Below are positions 48,095 through 55,097 of a stretch of 64,000 nucleotides of DNA, one piece after another. This DNA is from Pseudomonas mucidolens. Lineage in GTDB: Bacteria > Pseudomonadota > Gammaproteobacteria > Pseudomonadales > Pseudomonadaceae. The position numbers and the translations under genes were made by a program. Each line of letters starts with the position of its first letter. Positions within the stretch are counted from its first letter, which is position 1. The notes under the pieces were generated by a model that saw only the letters and a list, made by a program, of their open reading frames with translations, was not told the DNA's origin and made no database searches. The stretch lies in assembly GCF_900106045.1 (NCBI RefSeq), contig NZ_LT629802.1, forward strand, positions 3,162,001-3,226,000, written 5' to 3'.

Positions 48095-49639
48095 TCATTG
48101 CGCTGAGGAGTTCATGAACGCCTGTCGGGCTTGTGCGTGTTGAGCAGGCGTCATGGTTGAACGCGGACCAGGGACGTGCCGCGGTGTCAGGTCATCGTTC
48201 ACAGCCCTGGCCTGAATAATGAAAAGGCGCACGCCGTGGGTCCCTGGCGCGTCGTAGCGTTCCCGCGAAGGTCCGGGTTTGGCCCCTTCGACATCACGCC
48301 GAAAACTGCCCAGCAATAAACGCTTGCCTTGGGCGACCCGGACCACCGTATTGATGCCCACACGCCCTACCGCCGCCGAGGACCGTTCACCATTGCCCAC
48401 CGGGTTTATTTGACGACCGTCCTCAATGGTGAGCTGCATCTCGATCTCGTTCGCCTCGGCAAGACGCGGTAGAACACTGACTTGCGTTCCATAGCCAACC
48501 GGTAGCCATACCTGGCCGCCCTGATTGTGTGAGGCCAGGTAAAGGGATTGCTCGTCATGAAACATCGCAGGGACATTCTCCTGGGTCAGAATCACCGGCA
48601 ATGTCACCACAGCGGCTTGTCGACGTCGCTCCAACGTCCTGATTCGAGTCATCAGGGCACGGTCTTCAAGCGGTGTCAGCACACGACTCACCAGTTGCGA
48701 CCCACCTTTTTTGTGCCTGCCGGCAGGGACCACGCCCATTTTCTCGAACGCGTGCCGGTCCATGTCTACCCGCCAGAGCGAAATTTCGACCGACCGTTTG
48801 GGTACATCCAACTCCGCCACAAGACGCTCAATAAAGCTCACTTGTGCGGGGTTCCCCTTAATCAACAAGCTGTTGGTATCCGGGTACGCCATCACCGAAA
48901 TACGCCCGCCTGCCAGCAACCCCGACTGCCCCTGAGTGAGCGGAGCGACGTTCTTGCGCTCGGTGGCGAGGAGCTTTTCAAGCATTGTGGCCATGCCTGG
49001 CACGACAATTTTTTCGCCAGCCATGGCGTACTGGCGATCCGCGACATGAGTGTTAAGCACCTGGACGACACCGATTTCCTGCGGGCCCATGCGCAGCTCG
49101 GGACGCTTGCGGTCCACGAGCTGGGCCAGGCGCAGCACGTGGTCGACGTAATTGGGCGGCCCGGAAATATAAAATATCCGCCCCGTGCCTTCGCGCAGCG
49201 GGTGGCGCGTTTCGCTGAGCCCGGAGCGCCTCATGGCATCACGCAACTTGTCGACCGAAATGTGCCGCAGTGAGACCACCGAGCTTTTCGCCTCACTGGC
49301 GTCGTAGATATAGAGCGCTTGGCCGTCGCTGTACCAAATCAATCGTTGCGCCAGGGTGACCGTGTCAAGCACAGCCTGGGGCACCAGGAAATCGAAATGT
49401 CCGGTAATACGCTTGCGCGCGGCTTTCTGGCTGACAACGATGGACTGCCCCATGGGAGCCGACAGCGCCGTAAAGAATACCCGCAGGTTTTCATCCTGCG
49501 CCTGGTAAGCCTCGGCCAGACAAGCCGCGCTCCCCAGCATCAGCAGGCAGCAGAGCAGCCAACGTCGAGGATCGAGACGTCGAGGCAGCCGCGGCACGCC
49601 TGTAGCGCAGGGTTTCGCGGCAGATTGATCAAGGGGCAC
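48095..49639 (-). CDS. InvG-like type III secretion secretin, atypical C-terminus
   Basis: An outer-membrane ring protein of about 514 residues. A signal segment (RRWLLCCLLMLGSAACLAEA) is followed by N0/N1/N3-type domains: the N-terminal block GHFDFLVPQAVLDTVTLAQR, LIWYSDGQALYIYDASEAKS and ISGPPNYVDHVLRLAQLVDR matches InvG well. The secretin core (TLPVILTQENVPAMFHDEQS; VGYGTQVSVLPRLAEANEIE; VGINTVVRVAQGKRLLLGSF) is present. The usual final motif IPFLGKLPLIGSLF is missing: after LLGSFRRDVEG comes an unrelated Pro/Arg-rich stretch, then GVRLFIIQARAVNDDLTP. The GTG at 49639 has AGGAAG upstream; the open frame reaches 49750. Function is doubtful without the rest of the apparatus. Confidence 0.82.
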   Translation of the reverse strand: MPLDQSAAKPCATGVPRLPRRLDPRRWLLCCLLMLGSAACLAEAYQAQDENLRVFFTALSAPMGQSIVVSQKAARKRITGHFDFLVPQAVLDTVTLAQRLIWYSDGQALYIYDASEAKSSVVSLRHISVDKLRDAMRRSGLSETRHPLREGTGRIFYISGPPNYVDHVLRLAQLVDRKRPELRMGPQEIGVVQVLNTHVADRQYAMAGEKIVVPGMATMLEKLLATERKNVAPLTQGQSGLLAGGRISVMAYPDTNSLLIKGNPAQVSFIERLVAELDVPKRSVEISLWRVDMDRHAFEKMGVVPAGRHKKGGSQLVSRVLTPLEDRALMTRIRTLERRRQAAVVTLPVILTQENVPAMFHDEQSLYLASHNQGGQVWLPVGYGTQVSVLPRLAEANEIEMQLTIEDGRQINPVGNGERSSAAVGRVGINTVVRVAQGKRLLLGSFRRDVEGAKPGPSRERYDAPGTHGVRLFIIQARAVNDDLTPRHVPGPRSTMTPAQHAQARQAFMNSSAQ

Positions 49640-49885
49640 TCTGGTCTTCCTGAGCGGCACGGCGTTGAGAATGCGCCCATAGTGAAAGGCCGCCGCCGTG
49701 CAATCTTGATGAAAAGCTGACGAAGTAGCACTGCCCGCACACCGTGGCATGTGCCTTGCTTTGCCTTGCCTATCGCAGCCCGTATCAACGCCGGAACGGG
49801 CTCAAAGACAAAGGCGTCGTCACCTGCGTGTGCTTGCAAGCCGCGTGGTGCAACGGCGTTTTTTTCAGAAAGAAGGTAGGTGTTG

Positions 49886-51112
49886 ATGAATGATCGGGTC
49901 GGCAGCAGCCAGGCCAACAACCCCTTGGCCTGGGTCAACGGCAGCGATGCGCCGGAAAAGAGCAGCCTCGACCTGGGCTTCATGGCCCTGAGCGATTGCG
50001 CTTCGCTGGTGGTCGCCGCCACACAGGGGTTTGCCCAGCCTTACGGGCTCACACTGAACCTCAAACGCCAGTCATCCTGGGCCGGCCTGCGGGATAAACT
50101 GGTCAGCGGCGAGCTGGACGCCGCCCAAAGCCTGTACGGCCTGAGCTACGCGGTACACCTGGGTATCGGCGGTGTCCCGCCCACGGCGATGGCGGTCCTG
50201 ATGGGGCTGAGCCAGAACGGCCAAAGCATCAACCTGTCTCACGGCTTGCAAATGCAAGGGGTGACCAGTCCTGAAGCACTGGAACATCTGGTGCACCAAA
50301 GCCGAACAAAACTGACCTTCGCCCAGACCTTTCCCACGGGTACCCACGCCATGTGGTTGTACTACTGGCTCGCCAGCCAGGGCATCCATCCATTACAGGA
50401 TGTCGACAGCGTGGTCGTACCTCCATCGCAGATGGTCGCGCATCTGCAAGCCGGGCGGATCGACGGTTTTTGCGTCGGCGAACCCTGGTCCGCCAGCGCG
50501 GTTCAGCAAAACCTGGGGTTTACGTTGGCCACCACACAAACGATCTGGCCGGATCACCCGGAAAAGGTCCTGGGCTGTACCCAGGCATTTGTCGAACAGT
50601 ACCCCAACACCGCGCGCGTACTGGTAATGGCCATTCTGCAAGCCAGTCGATTTATCGAGGACAGCACCGAGAACCGCCGCTCCACCGCGCAACTGCTGAG
50701 TGCCCGGGAATACCTGGATGCACCGCTGGAATGCATAGCGCCGCGCCTGCTGGGGGATTATCACGACGGCCTGGGTAACCACTGGCAAGACGCCCATGCC
50801 TTGCGCTTCCATGGGAACGGCCAGGTCAACGTGCCCTACCTGTCCGACGGCATGTGGTTCATGACCCAGTTCCGGCGTTGGGGCCTGCTGCGTGAGGATC
50901 CGGATTACTTCGCCGTCGCGCGCCAGGTACAGCGCCTGGACATTTATCGCCAAGCAGCTGGCGCAGTGGGGATAGCCGCCCATGATCAGGAAATGCGCAG
51001 CAATCAGTTGATCGACGGCAAGGTCTGGGATGGCTCGGACCCCGCCGGTTATGCCCGCAGCTTCCGCCTGCACGCCATGGCCGACGATGTCGTCCGGCAT
51101 GCTTTGCGCTGA
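49886..51112 (+). CDS. nasS: Nitrate sensor protein NasS
   Basis: A 408-residue NrtA/CmpA-type solute-binding protein without a signal peptide, as expected for the cytoplasmic nitrate sensor that holds NasT inactive until nitrate binds. Family segments include LGFMALSDCASLVVAATQGF, LVSGELDAAQSLYGLSYAVH, FAQTFPTGTHAMWLYYWLAS and GRIDGFCVGEPWSASAVQQN. The ATG at 49886 is best placed after AAGGTAGG; GTG and TTG codons just upstream are in frame. nasT follows after 14 bases. Confidence 0.93.
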   Translation: MNDRVGSSQANNPLAWVNGSDAPEKSSLDLGFMALSDCASLVVAATQGFAQPYGLTLNLKRQSSWAGLRDKLVSGELDAAQSLYGLSYAVHLGIGGVPPTAMAVLMGLSQNGQSINLSHGLQMQGVTSPEALEHLVHQSRTKLTFAQTFPTGTHAMWLYYWLASQGIHPLQDVDSVVVPPSQMVAHLQAGRIDGFCVGEPWSASAVQQNLGFTLATTQTIWPDHPEKVLGCTQAFVEQYPNTARVLVMAILQASRFIEDSTENRRSTAQLLSAREYLDAPLECIAPRLLGDYHDGLGNHWQDAHALRFHGNGQVNVPYLSDGMWFMTQFRRWGLLREDPDYFAVARQVQRLDIYRQAAGAVGIAAHDQEMRSNQLIDGKVWDGSDPAGYARSFRLHAMADDVVRHALR

Positions 51113-51126
51113 CCGGAGGAGGACTT

Positions 51127-51702
51127 ATGTTGCGAATCCTGCTGATCAACGACACCCCACGCAAGGTCGGACGCCTCAAGACGGCGCTGATCGAAGCCGG
51201 TTTTGAGGTCATCGATGAATCTGGCCTGACCATCGACCTGCCCGCGCGAGTCGAAACGGTGCGTCCGGATGTGATTCTGATCGATACCGAGTCACCGAGC
51301 CGTGATGTGATGGAGCAAGTGGTGCTGGTCAGTCGCGACCAGCCTCGGCCCATTGTGATGTTTACCGACGAGCATGACCCGGGAGTCATGCGTCAGGCGA
51401 TCAAGTCCGGGGTCAGCGCTTATATCGTCGAGGGTATCCAGGCCCAGCGCCTGCAACCGATCCTCGACGTGGCGATGGCCCGCTTTGAAAGCGATCAGGC
51501 CCTGCGCGCGCAACTGCTGGCGCGTGATCAGCAACTGGCGGAGCGCAAGCGCATCGAGCTGGCCAAGGGTCTGCTGATGAAAATGAAGGACTGTAATGAG
51601 GAACAGGCTTACACCCTGATGCGCCGCCAAGCCATGAGCCGCCAGCAGAAACTGGTCCAGGTGGCGGAGCAGATTATTGCGATGAGTGAGTTGTTGGGGT
51701 GA
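51127..51702 (+). CDS. nasT: ANTAR antitermination regulator NasT
   Basis: A 191-residue response regulator with an N-terminal receiver-like domain (about 1-120; VILIDTESPSRDVMEQVVLV) and a C-terminal ANTAR RNA-binding domain (AERKRIELAKGLLMKMKDCN; AYTLMRRQAMSRQQKLVQVA). When NasS binds nitrate, freed NasT binds two-hairpin leader RNAs and prevents termination. Two such leaders are visible in this window, before nasA and before nirB. AGGAGGA precedes the start. Confidence 0.95.
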   Translation: MLRILLINDTPRKVGRLKTALIEAGFEVIDESGLTIDLPARVETVRPDVILIDTESPSRDVMEQVVLVSRDQPRPIVMFTDEHDPGVMRQAIKSGVSAYIVEGIQAQRLQPILDVAMARFESDQALRAQLLARDQQLAERKRIELAKGLLMKMKDCNEEQAYTLMRRQAMSRQQKLVQVAEQIIAMSELLG

Positions 51703-51805
51703 TCCAAGGAAGGGTCGAGTTGGATATGCCTTCCCAAAAACAATAAACACCTGACCCCGACAGCGTCGGCATTCTTGGCGCAGGACTTGCTAACCAAACA
51801 TCACA

Positions 51806-51845
51806 GGTAGCCAACGGCGGTTGCCCCACCCCGACAAAGACGTCG
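51806..51845 (+). promoter_or_regulatory. Two-hairpin ANTAR target in the nasA leader
   Basis: P1 (51806-51825) pairs GGTAGCC with GGTTGCC around the hexaloop AACGGC. P2 (51832-51845) pairs CGAC with GTCG around the hexaloop AAAGAC. Both loops have A at position 1 and G at position 4, the established ANTAR recognition pattern. The terminator starts three bases later, so NasT binding should allow transcription into nasA. Confidence 0.85.
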
Positions 51846-51847
51846 CA

Positions 51848-51887
51848 CACCCGGTTTGCCAACGCGAACCCGGTGGCGGCGTTTTTT
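51848..51887 (+). terminator. Regulated leader terminator upstream of nasA
   Basis: CACCCGGTT (51848-51856) pairs with AACCCGGTG (51867-51875) with one mismatch, followed by GCGGCG and a run of six T. It lies about 95 bases before the nasA start and directly after the P1/P2 hairpins. Confidence 0.8.
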
Positions 51888-51982
51888 CGTTTTGGCCCCA
51901 CAGCCCGGGGCCGGTGGGGTGGCCTTTAGCAGCCACTCCATCACAAGGCCTTCTTACAAGACCCTTACCGCTGAGGTGCGTG

Positions 51983-53194
51983 ATGAAATCAAGCTTCTGG
52001 AAATCCGGCCACACCCCGACCTTGTTTGCCGCGTTCCTGTATTTCGACCTGAGCTTCATGGTCTGGTACCTGCTGGGTCCCATGGCGGTGTTGATCGCCA
52101 CCGACTTGCAACTGACCACCCAACAACGCGGACTGATGGTGGCAACACCAATCCTGGCCGGTGCCATCCTGCGGTTTCTAATGGGCATGCTGGCAGACCG
52201 GCTGTCGCCCAAGACCGCCGGCCTGATCGGTCAGGTGATCGTCATCGGTGCACTGTTCGCAGCCTGGAAAATGGGGATCCACACCTATGAACAAGCCTTG
52301 TTGCTGGGGCTGTTCCTCGGCATGGCCGGCGCGTCTTTCGCTGTCGCCTTGCCTCTGGCATCGCAATGGTACCCAGCCGAGCACCAAGGCAAGGCCATGG
52401 GCATCGCCGGCGCAGGCAACTCCGGCACGGTGTTCGCCGCCATGCTCGCACCGGTGCTGGCGGCCGCGTTTGGCTGGACCAACGTATTCGGCTTTGCCCT
52501 GATTCCGCTGATCCTGACGTTGATCGTGTTCGCCTGGCTGGCACGCAACGCCCCCGAGCGGCCAAAAGCCAAATCCAGGGCCGACTACTTCAAGGCCTTG
52601 GGAGATCGCGACAGTTGGTGGTTCATGTTCTTCTACAGCGTGACCTTCGGTGGTTTTATCGGCCTGGCCAGCGCCCTGCCCGGTTACTTCAACGATCAGT
52701 ACGGCTTGAGCCTGATCACCGCCGGCTACTACACCGCGGCCTGCGTATTTGGCGGCAGTCTGATGCGTCCGTTGGGCGGCGCCCTGGCTGACCGCTTCGG
52801 CGGGATTCGCACCCTGCTGGGCATGTACGCCGTGGCAGCGGTCTGCATCGCCGCGGTGGGGTTCAACTTGCCAAGTTCTTACGCAGCCCTGGCCCTTTTC
52901 GTCTGCACCATGCTCGGTTTGGGTGCAGGTAACGGCGCGGTATTCCAGTTGGTGCCCCAACGTTTTCGACGCGAGATCGGCGTGATGACCGGCCTGATCG
53001 GCATGGCCGGCGGCATCGGTGGTTTCGTCCTCGCGGCAGGCATGGGTACGATCAAGCAAAGCACCGGCAGCTATCAACTGGCACTCTGGCTGTTTGCCAG
53101 CCTGGGCGTACTGGCCTGGTTCGGCTTGTATGGCGTCAAGCGTCGCTGGAGAACCACCTGGGGTTCGGCGACAGTCACCGCCGCGCGGGTCTGA
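51983..53194 (+). CDS. nasA: Nitrate/nitrite MFS transporter NasA
   Basis: Imports nitrate for assimilation. The 403-residue inner-membrane protein of the nitrate/nitrite porter family has about 12 hydrophobic segments. The family motif AGAGNSGTVFAAMLAP and its second-half counterpart MLGLGAGNGAVFQLVPQRF are both clear. The open frame reaches back into the leader, but the ATG at 51983 has GAGGTG in front and starts MKSSFWKSGHTPTL. Its stop overlaps the start of the PP2C-kinase gene (ATGA). The leader upstream is controlled by NasT. Confidence 0.95.
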   Translation: MKSSFWKSGHTPTLFAAFLYFDLSFMVWYLLGPMAVLIATDLQLTTQQRGLMVATPILAGAILRFLMGMLADRLSPKTAGLIGQVIVIGALFAAWKMGIHTYEQALLLGLFLGMAGASFAVALPLASQWYPAEHQGKAMGIAGAGNSGTVFAAMLAPVLAAAFGWTNVFGFALIPLILTLIVFAWLARNAPERPKAKSRADYFKALGDRDSWWFMFFYSVTFGGFIGLASALPGYFNDQYGLSLITAGYYTAACVFGGSLMRPLGGALADRFGGIRTLLGMYAVAAVCIAAVGFNLPSSYAALALFVCTMLGLGAGNGAVFQLVPQRFRREIGVMTGLIGMAGGIGGFVLAAGMGTIKQSTGSYQLALWLFASLGVLAWFGLYGVKRRWRTTWGSATVTAARV

Positions 53195-54864
53195 TGAGCC
53201 TGCAACTGAGCTTTGCCCAAGCCAGCGCCATCGGCCCCCGGCAGGAAAACCAGGATGCCTTGCGCCTGGTGACCCCGGCTCCGGAACTGGCTGCCAGCAA
53301 AGGCTACCTATGTGCCATCGCGGATGGGGTCAGCCAGTGCGCGGACGGTGGCCTCGCGGCTCGCTCGACCTTGCAGGCGCTGGCCCTCGACTATTACGCC
53401 ACGCCGCAAACCTGGGGTGTGGCCCAGGCCCTGGACCGCTTGTTGCTGGCACAAAATCGCTGGCTGCAGGCCAACGGTGGTGGCCAGCCGCTGTTGACCA
53501 CCCTCAGCGCCCTGGTGTTTCGCGGGCAGCGCTTTACTCTTGCGCATGTCGGCGACTGCCGGGTCTATCGCTGGTTCGACGACGAGTTGCTGCGTATCAG
53601 CGAAGAACATGTGTGGGAGCAACCGGGCATGCAGCATGTGCTCAAGCGCGCCCTCGGCCTGGACCAGCATCTGGTGGTGGACTTTCTCGACGGCGAGCTG
53701 CGCAAGGGCGAGTGCTTCCTGCTGCTCAGCGACGGCGTGTGGTCCACCTTGGGTGATCACAGTATCAGCGCGATCCTGCGGGAGCAGACAGACCTGGAGC
53801 TGGCAGTGAATACCCTGATCAGCGCCGCACATTTGGCGGGCAGCCAGGACAATGCCAGCGCGCTGCTGGTGCGCATTGACCAACTCGGCGCCGCGACCCT
53901 TGGCGATGCGCTGGTGCAGCTGCAGCAGTGGCCATTGCCACCGACACTGAGGGCCGGTCAACAGTTCGAGGGCTGGCAGGTGGAGTCAACGCTGGGGCAA
54001 AGCCGCCAATCCCTGCTCTACCGGGTGCGTGATGCCCAGCACCAGCCGTGGCTGCTTAAAACCCTGCCGACCAGCCTTGATGATGACCTGTTCGCGGCGC
54101 AAGCCTTGCTGTCGGAAGAGTGGTTTTTGCGCCGGGTCGCCGGACGTGCGTTTCCTGAAGTCCACCCGGCCAACGGGCGTCAGCATTTGTACTACGTGAT
54201 GCGCGAATACTCAGGACTGACCCTCGCCGAACTGTTCAAGCGCCATGGCCCCTTGCCGCTCGCGCAATGGCAATCCCTCGCAGAACGCCTGTTGCGGGCA
54301 ATCGGACAGTTGCATCGGCGGCAAATCCTGCATCGCGACATCAAACCGGAAAACCTGCTGCTGGGGGACGACGGGGAGTTGCGGATACTGGATTTCGGCC
54401 TGGCCTACTGCCCGGGCCTGTCCGAAGACCGTGCCCACGTGTTGCCCGGCACCCCGAGTTTCATCGCCCCCGAAGCCTTTAATGGCGAACGTCCGAGCCC
54501 GCAGCAGGATTTGTACAGCGCAGGCGTGACCTTGTATTACCTGCTGACCGGGCATTATCCCTACGCAGAAGTCGAAGCGTTTCAACGACCCAAGTTCACC
54601 ACGCCGGTCAGTGCCAGTCGCTACCGACCCGACCTGCCCGACTGGCTGCATCAAAGCCTGGAGCACGCCGTCGCAGTACAACCGGCGCAACGTTATGAAA
54701 CTGCCGAGCAATGGCTACTGGTGCTGGAGCAGGCCGATCGCCGTGAACTGAGCATTCGCCCCAGGCCGCTGTTGGAGCGTGAGCCGCTCAAGGTCTGGCA
54801 GACACTGGCCATGCTGTCGTTGTTGATCAATCTGGTGCTGCTGTACGGGTTATTGCACCACTAA
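53194..54864 (+). CDS. PP2C-type phosphatase/Ser-Thr protein kinase fusion with membrane tail
   Basis: A 556-residue fusion. Residues 1-235 are a PP2C-like phosphatase (RQENQDALRLV, CAIADGVSQCADGG, AHVGDCRVYRW, LLSDGVWSTL, GSQDNASALLVRI). Residues 255-510 are a Hanks-type kinase: the nucleotide loop is glycine-poor (LGQSRQSLLY), the ATP-binding Lys is in WLLKTLP, then HRDIKPENLLL, DFGLAYC and GTPSFIAPEAF. The C-terminus (about 535-553, LAMLSLLINLVLLYGLL) is a single membrane anchor. The start overlaps the nasA stop, so it is cotranslated with the nitrate transporter; a regulatory role on transport or reduction is likely but unproven. The same gene order occurs in other pseudomonads. Confidence 0.9.
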   Translation: MSLQLSFAQASAIGPRQENQDALRLVTPAPELAASKGYLCAIADGVSQCADGGLAARSTLQALALDYYATPQTWGVAQALDRLLLAQNRWLQANGGGQPLLTTLSALVFRGQRFTLAHVGDCRVYRWFDDELLRISEEHVWEQPGMQHVLKRALGLDQHLVVDFLDGELRKGECFLLLSDGVWSTLGDHSISAILREQTDLELAVNTLISAAHLAGSQDNASALLVRIDQLGAATLGDALVQLQQWPLPPTLRAGQQFEGWQVESTLGQSRQSLLYRVRDAQHQPWLLKTLPTSLDDDLFAAQALLSEEWFLRRVAGRAFPEVHPANGRQHLYYVMREYSGLTLAELFKRHGPLPLAQWQSLAERLLRAIGQLHRRQILHRDIKPENLLLGDDGELRILDFGLAYCPGLSEDRAHVLPGTPSFIAPEAFNGERPSPQQDLYSAGVTLYYLLTGHYPYAEVEAFQRPKFTTPVSASRYRPDLPDWLHQSLEHAVAVQPAQRYETAEQWLLVLEQADRRELSIRPRPLLEREPLKVWQTLAMLSLLINLVLLYGLLHH

Positions 54865-54966
54865 GAAGCAAAAGCGCACTCCTGATCCGCCGCATACCCA
54901 ATAAAAGCGGACACCAGGCGACTTGGCACAACCACTGCATTAGCTTTCTCCAACACCCACATACAG

Positions 54967-55011
54967 CCCACCCTTCAACGACGAAGGTGGGGCTTTCCCG
55001 AGAGAACGGGA
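54967..55011 (+). promoter_or_regulatory. Two-hairpin ANTAR target in the nirB leader
   Basis: P1 has the stem CCTTC/GAAGG (with outer CCCA/TGGG pairing past one bulged C) and hexaloop AACGAC at 54977-54982. P2 pairs TCCCG with CGGGA around the hexaloop AGAGAA at 55001-55006. Both loops show A at position 1 and G at position 4. A strong terminator follows eight bases later. Confidence 0.87.
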
Positions 55012-55018
55012 CCAGGAC

Positions 55019-55059
55019 AAAGGCGTCCTCGCTAGCTATCTAGCGGGGATGCCTTTTTT
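55019..55059 (+). terminator. Regulated leader terminator upstream of nirB
   Basis: AAGGCGTCCTCGCTAG pairs with CTAGCGGGGATGCCTT almost throughout, leaving a four-base loop, and ends in a run of six T. It lies directly downstream of the ANTAR hairpins and about 40 bases before nirB. Confidence 0.88.
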
Positions 55060-55097
55060 GTTTGCGCGTGATTTGTCGAGCCATTGCGGAGAACGAC

